Positions 19,077-21,377 of a stretch of DNA of 21,377 nt are shown here, one piece after another (the stretch's first letter is position 1; every line of letters begins with the position of its first letter). The notes under the pieces are model-generated. The model was not told the origin of the DNA. It did not search any database and worked only from the letters and a program-made list of their open reading frames with translations. A program made the position numbers and the translations under genes. Source of the DNA: Pigoraptor vietnamica (lineage: Eukaryota; Opisthokonta; Filasterea). The stretch is taken from NCBI GenBank assembly GCA_943704525.1, contig CALSCQ010003033.1, positions 1 to 21,377 of the forward strand, read 5' to 3'.

Positions 19077-19143
19077 GAAAAAAACGACGGAGCGTTTCAG
19101 TGGTAACAGTCTTTTGCTTTTTGAAAAAAACGACGGAGCGTTT
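19077..19143. repeat. 21-bp perfect direct repeat in the divergent promoter
   Basis: The identical 21-base units at 19077-19097 and 19123-19143 consist of G, seven A and then cgacggagcgttt. Their starts are 46 bases apart. The position suggests a duplicated regulatory element rather than a transposon footprint. Confidence 0.85.
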
Positions 19144-19162
19144 GCACGTGTCGATTGACAGG

Positions 19163-19180
19163 GACGTCACAGTGACGTCA
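19163..19180. promoter_or_regulatory. Palindromic pair of CRE/bZIP half-sites
   Basis: GACGTCAC and GTGACGTC form a perfect inverted repeat around a single A (19171). The right arm extends to a full TGACGTCA (19173-19180). Two adjacent bZIP sites of this kind suggest CREB/ATF-like control of one or both flanking genes. Confidence 0.45.
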
Positions 19181-19409
19181 TTATGTTCAACCAATGGGAG
19201 GTCTGATTTTTTCTGTCACAAACACATCCCTTTGCTCCAACGTCGCTGTTTTGTGTTGACACGTACGTGCATCTTCACTCTTCCCCCTCCCACTTCGCCT
19301 CTTCCTCATTATATCCCCACTCTTTGCAGTCTCTATTCCCTCATTCTCCTCTCCCTGTGTCCCCGAGAGTAGCGGCTTCGCAGTGGGGTTGCCCGCCGAC
19401 GGCTGAAAA

Positions 19410-20582
19410 ATGCGGGCGACGGAAATCCTGACGACTTTCATCAGGGGTGGTGGCAGCGGCGCACCCGCAGTGCACAACCAGCCGCAAACGCCGCTCGGCA
19501 TTGTCGTCGCACTCGTGCGCATCGTCCGCGCTGCGGTGTTAATCGTGAACAGCCTGTGGACGGCGTTCTCTTACTCGTGCTTCTACGCGCTGCTGCGGCC
19601 GACGCTGGGCCTCGTCTCTCCCGCGCTCTTTTGGCGCGTGGAGGAGGTCATGTTCCAGACGGGACTCGCGGTGGTCGCATCGTGGATGTTCATCGGCGAT
19701 GTGGAGGTTATTGAGACGACAGAGACGGATGCCGTGTACGAGGAGCCGTGCATCGTCCTCGCCAACCACCAGGAAACTGGCGACGTCGCCGTGTTGATGA
19801 CGGCGGCGGTGGGCAACGGCATCGCCGGTCGCATGACGTGGATCATGGACGCGCTCTTCAAGTACACGCAGTTTGGGCTCGTCTCCGCGGGGCACGGCGA
19901 CCTCTTCGTGCAGGAGGGCCGCAACACGCGCGACGCTTCGGTGAAAGAAATCAACCGCCTCCTTCGTCGCCGATTTGCGAGCCGACGGCGCTTGTGGTGC
20001 GTCATTTTTCCCGAGGGCGGGCTTCTGTGGAAGCGGCGCGCGGGGAGCCAGAAGTATGCGCGGGAACGCGGGCTGCCTGTTCTGAACAACGTCGCTCTCC
20101 CGCGCCTCGGGGCTTTCAAGGCGACGATGGACGCGATCGGCCGCGACGTGCGCTCGATTGTCGACATTACGATCGGCTACAAAAAGGATCGCCCGCTGAC
20201 GATGATTGATGTGCTGACGGCGTCGCTCGGGCGCTACCCGGTGCACTTGCATTACCGGCGATTCGACATTTCGACCGTTCCGACTGACGACGAGGGGATG
20301 ACCACGTGGCTCTACGACCGCTTCGTCGAGAAGGAGAAGCTGCTCGAAGACTTTTACGCCACGGGAAGTTTCGACAGCGCCGCGTCCCCGCAGCCGTCGT
20401 CTTCTGCGGCGTCCGCGTCGCACGCACGCAGGAACAGCGGTCCCAAGGCGGGCACTGGCCGTCGCGAACGCCTTCTCGCCATTCCGCCGTGGTATCTTGT
20501 GGGCATCCAGCTCTTCTGGGCTTCGACGGCGTTCGGGTTCTATACGGGACTGCGCACGGCCATATCTGCCATGGCGTTTTGA
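19410..20582 (+). CDS. LPGAT1: LPGAT1-type lysophospholipid acyltransferase, intronless
   Basis: A single frame of 390 residues ending TGA. It is a PlsC-superfamily membrane acyltransferase, most like animal LPGAT1 (lysophosphatidylglycerol and lysophosphatidylethanolamine acyltransferase) of the endoplasmic reticulum. Visible features: hydrophobic helix at about 28-62, WRVEEVMFQ and VASWMF (75-94), motif I NHQETGD (119-125; His120 and Asp125 catalytic), MTWIMDALFKYTQFGLVSAG (142-161), motif III VIFPEGGLLWKRR (198-210), ALPRLGAFK (229-237), DITIGY and LHYRRFDI, then WLYDRFVEKEKLL (300-312), a segment diagnostic of LPGAT1 and its kin. A Ser/Ala-rich linker follows, then a last membrane helix at about 361-380. 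The start is the only plausible ATG, just after a pyrimidine-rich leader. AGPAT5/LCLAT1 are related, but FPEGG with KRR and the VEKEKLL segment favour LPGAT1. Confidence 0.92.
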   Translation: MRATEILTTFIRGGGSGAPAVHNQPQTPLGIVVALVRIVRAAVLIVNSLWTAFSYSCFYALLRPTLGLVSPALFWRVEEVMFQTGLAVVASWMFIGDVEVIETTETDAVYEEPCIVLANHQETGDVAVLMTAAVGNGIAGRMTWIMDALFKYTQFGLVSAGHGDLFVQEGRNTRDASVKEINRLLRRRFASRRRLWCVIFPEGGLLWKRRAGSQKYARERGLPVLNNVALPRLGAFKATMDAIGRDVRSIVDITIGYKKDRPLTMIDVLTASLGRYPVHLHYRRFDISTVPTDDEGMTTWLYDRFVEKEKLLEDFYATGSFDSAASPQPSSSAASASHARRNSGPKAGTGRRERLLAIPPWYLVGIQLFWASTAFGFYTGLRTAISAMAF

Positions 20583-20939
20583 GGTCGCGTGCGTGGACGT
20601 AGCTGTGCGTTGACATTTGTGAGCGCTGTTCTGCGTTGGAAACTGTGAGCCTGTTGCGCGTTGACGTTGTGAGCGCTTTTTGCGTGTGTTGGAACTACGA
20701 GTCCACACGGGGTGTGTGCCCTCGTGTCGCTTGTAAAAAAGGTTGCTCCGAAATATATTGCGGAACAAAGAAATTCTAGTGTTATTTTGTACAGTCGCGG
20801 CTGTGCGGGGCAGACGCCCAGCGCTCGACCCCGCACGCCATAGCTTAGGAATGGGACGAGACGCAATTCAGCAGGGGTGGAGGGGGTTTGAGAGGGCGAG
20901 ACAGCATGGCAGATTCGACTACGGGGACGTGTGAACGCG
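20583..20939. other. Convergent 3' region of LPGAT1-type gene and right-edge gene
   Basis: The 357 bases between the facing stops hold an imperfect tandem duplication and AT-rich sequence near 20730-20790, a likely polyadenylation zone. No gene is recognised. Confidence 0.6.
20607..20706. repeat. Imperfect tandem duplication, about 51 bp
   Basis: Units starting at 20607 and 20658 share GCGTTGAC, TTGTGAGCGCT, TGCGT and TTGGAACT-like segments with small indels. It lies directly after the LPGAT1 stop. Confidence 0.6.

Positions 20940-21377
<438 letters not shown>

Larger units (their letters stand above)
19005..19409. promoter_or_regulatory. Divergent promoter between PPR gene and LPGAT1-type gene
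   Basis: The 405 bases between the two starts hold a 21-bp perfect direct repeat, a CACGTG E-box (19145-19150), a bZIP-like palindrome, a CCAAT box (19191-19195) and a long pyrimidine-rich tract (about 19275-19360) leading to the LPGAT1 start. No coding exon is visible. Confidence 0.65.

Noticed and set aside
19539-20768. 409-codon minus-strand frame opposite the LPGAT1-type gene
   Set aside because: Antisense shadow; the plus strand has all acyltransferase motifs and the minus translation is Arg/His-rich noise.

Overview
This is a gene-dense, GC-rich nuclear window from a eukaryote. It has many short spliceosomal introns (about 60 to 400 nt), CTAAC/CTGAC-type branch points, and (CA)n/(TG)n microsatellites confined to introns. 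A flagellar dynein regulatory complex gene (DRC7), a MIS12-complex kinetochore gene (NSL1), an ergosterol-type C-22 desaturase P450, an LPGAT1-type acyltransferase close to the animal form and a PPP1R21 (FERRY) gene together suggest a flagellated unicellular protist. The animal-like gene set and a near-perfect RFX X-box fit a lineage near the opisthokonts (a choanoflagellate or apusomonad, for example). The species cannot be fixed from sequence alone. I see no bacterial operons, RNA genes, CRISPR arrays, viral remnants or transposons.

Layout, left to right: (1) 1-4278, minus strand, PPP1R21 orthologue, eight exons visible, 3' end beyond the left edge. (2) 4279-4862, divergent promoter with a CRE-like site. 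(3) 4863-7144, plus strand, NUDCD1 orthologue, three exons. (4) 7509-9030, minus strand, a fast-evolving NSL1 kinetochore subunit rebuilt from five small exons, with an E2F-like site upstream. (5) 9369-13135, minus strand, DRC7, eight exons. (6) 13136-13942, divergent promoter with an RFX-type X-box near DRC7 and a tandemly duplicated CCAAT box. (7) 13943-15826, plus strand, CYP710/CYP61-type sterol C-22 desaturase, four coding exons. (8) 16353-19004, minus strand, an intronless mitochondrial PPR protein with a long Arg/Glu/Gly-rich tail. (9) 19005-19409, divergent promoter with a bZIP-like palindrome and a 21-bp direct repeat. (10) 19410-20582, plus strand, an intronless LPGAT1-type acyltransferase. 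(11) 20940 to the right edge, minus strand, the last two exons of an unidentified gene whose C-terminus resembles a capping-protein-interaction (CPI) motif.

The genes are unrelated housekeeping functions: endosomal mRNA transport, chaperone-like CS domain, kinetochore, flagellum, sterol and phospholipid metabolism, mitochondrial RNA. They do not form a single pathway. The most interesting layer is regulatory: each candidate promoter motif matches the expected biology of its neighbour (X-box at the flagellar gene, E2F-like site at the mitotic gene). Two introns use GC-AG splice sites. No novel multi-gene system was found. All exon models come from reading frame, splice consensus, phase agreement and alignment from memory to known families, not from transcripts.
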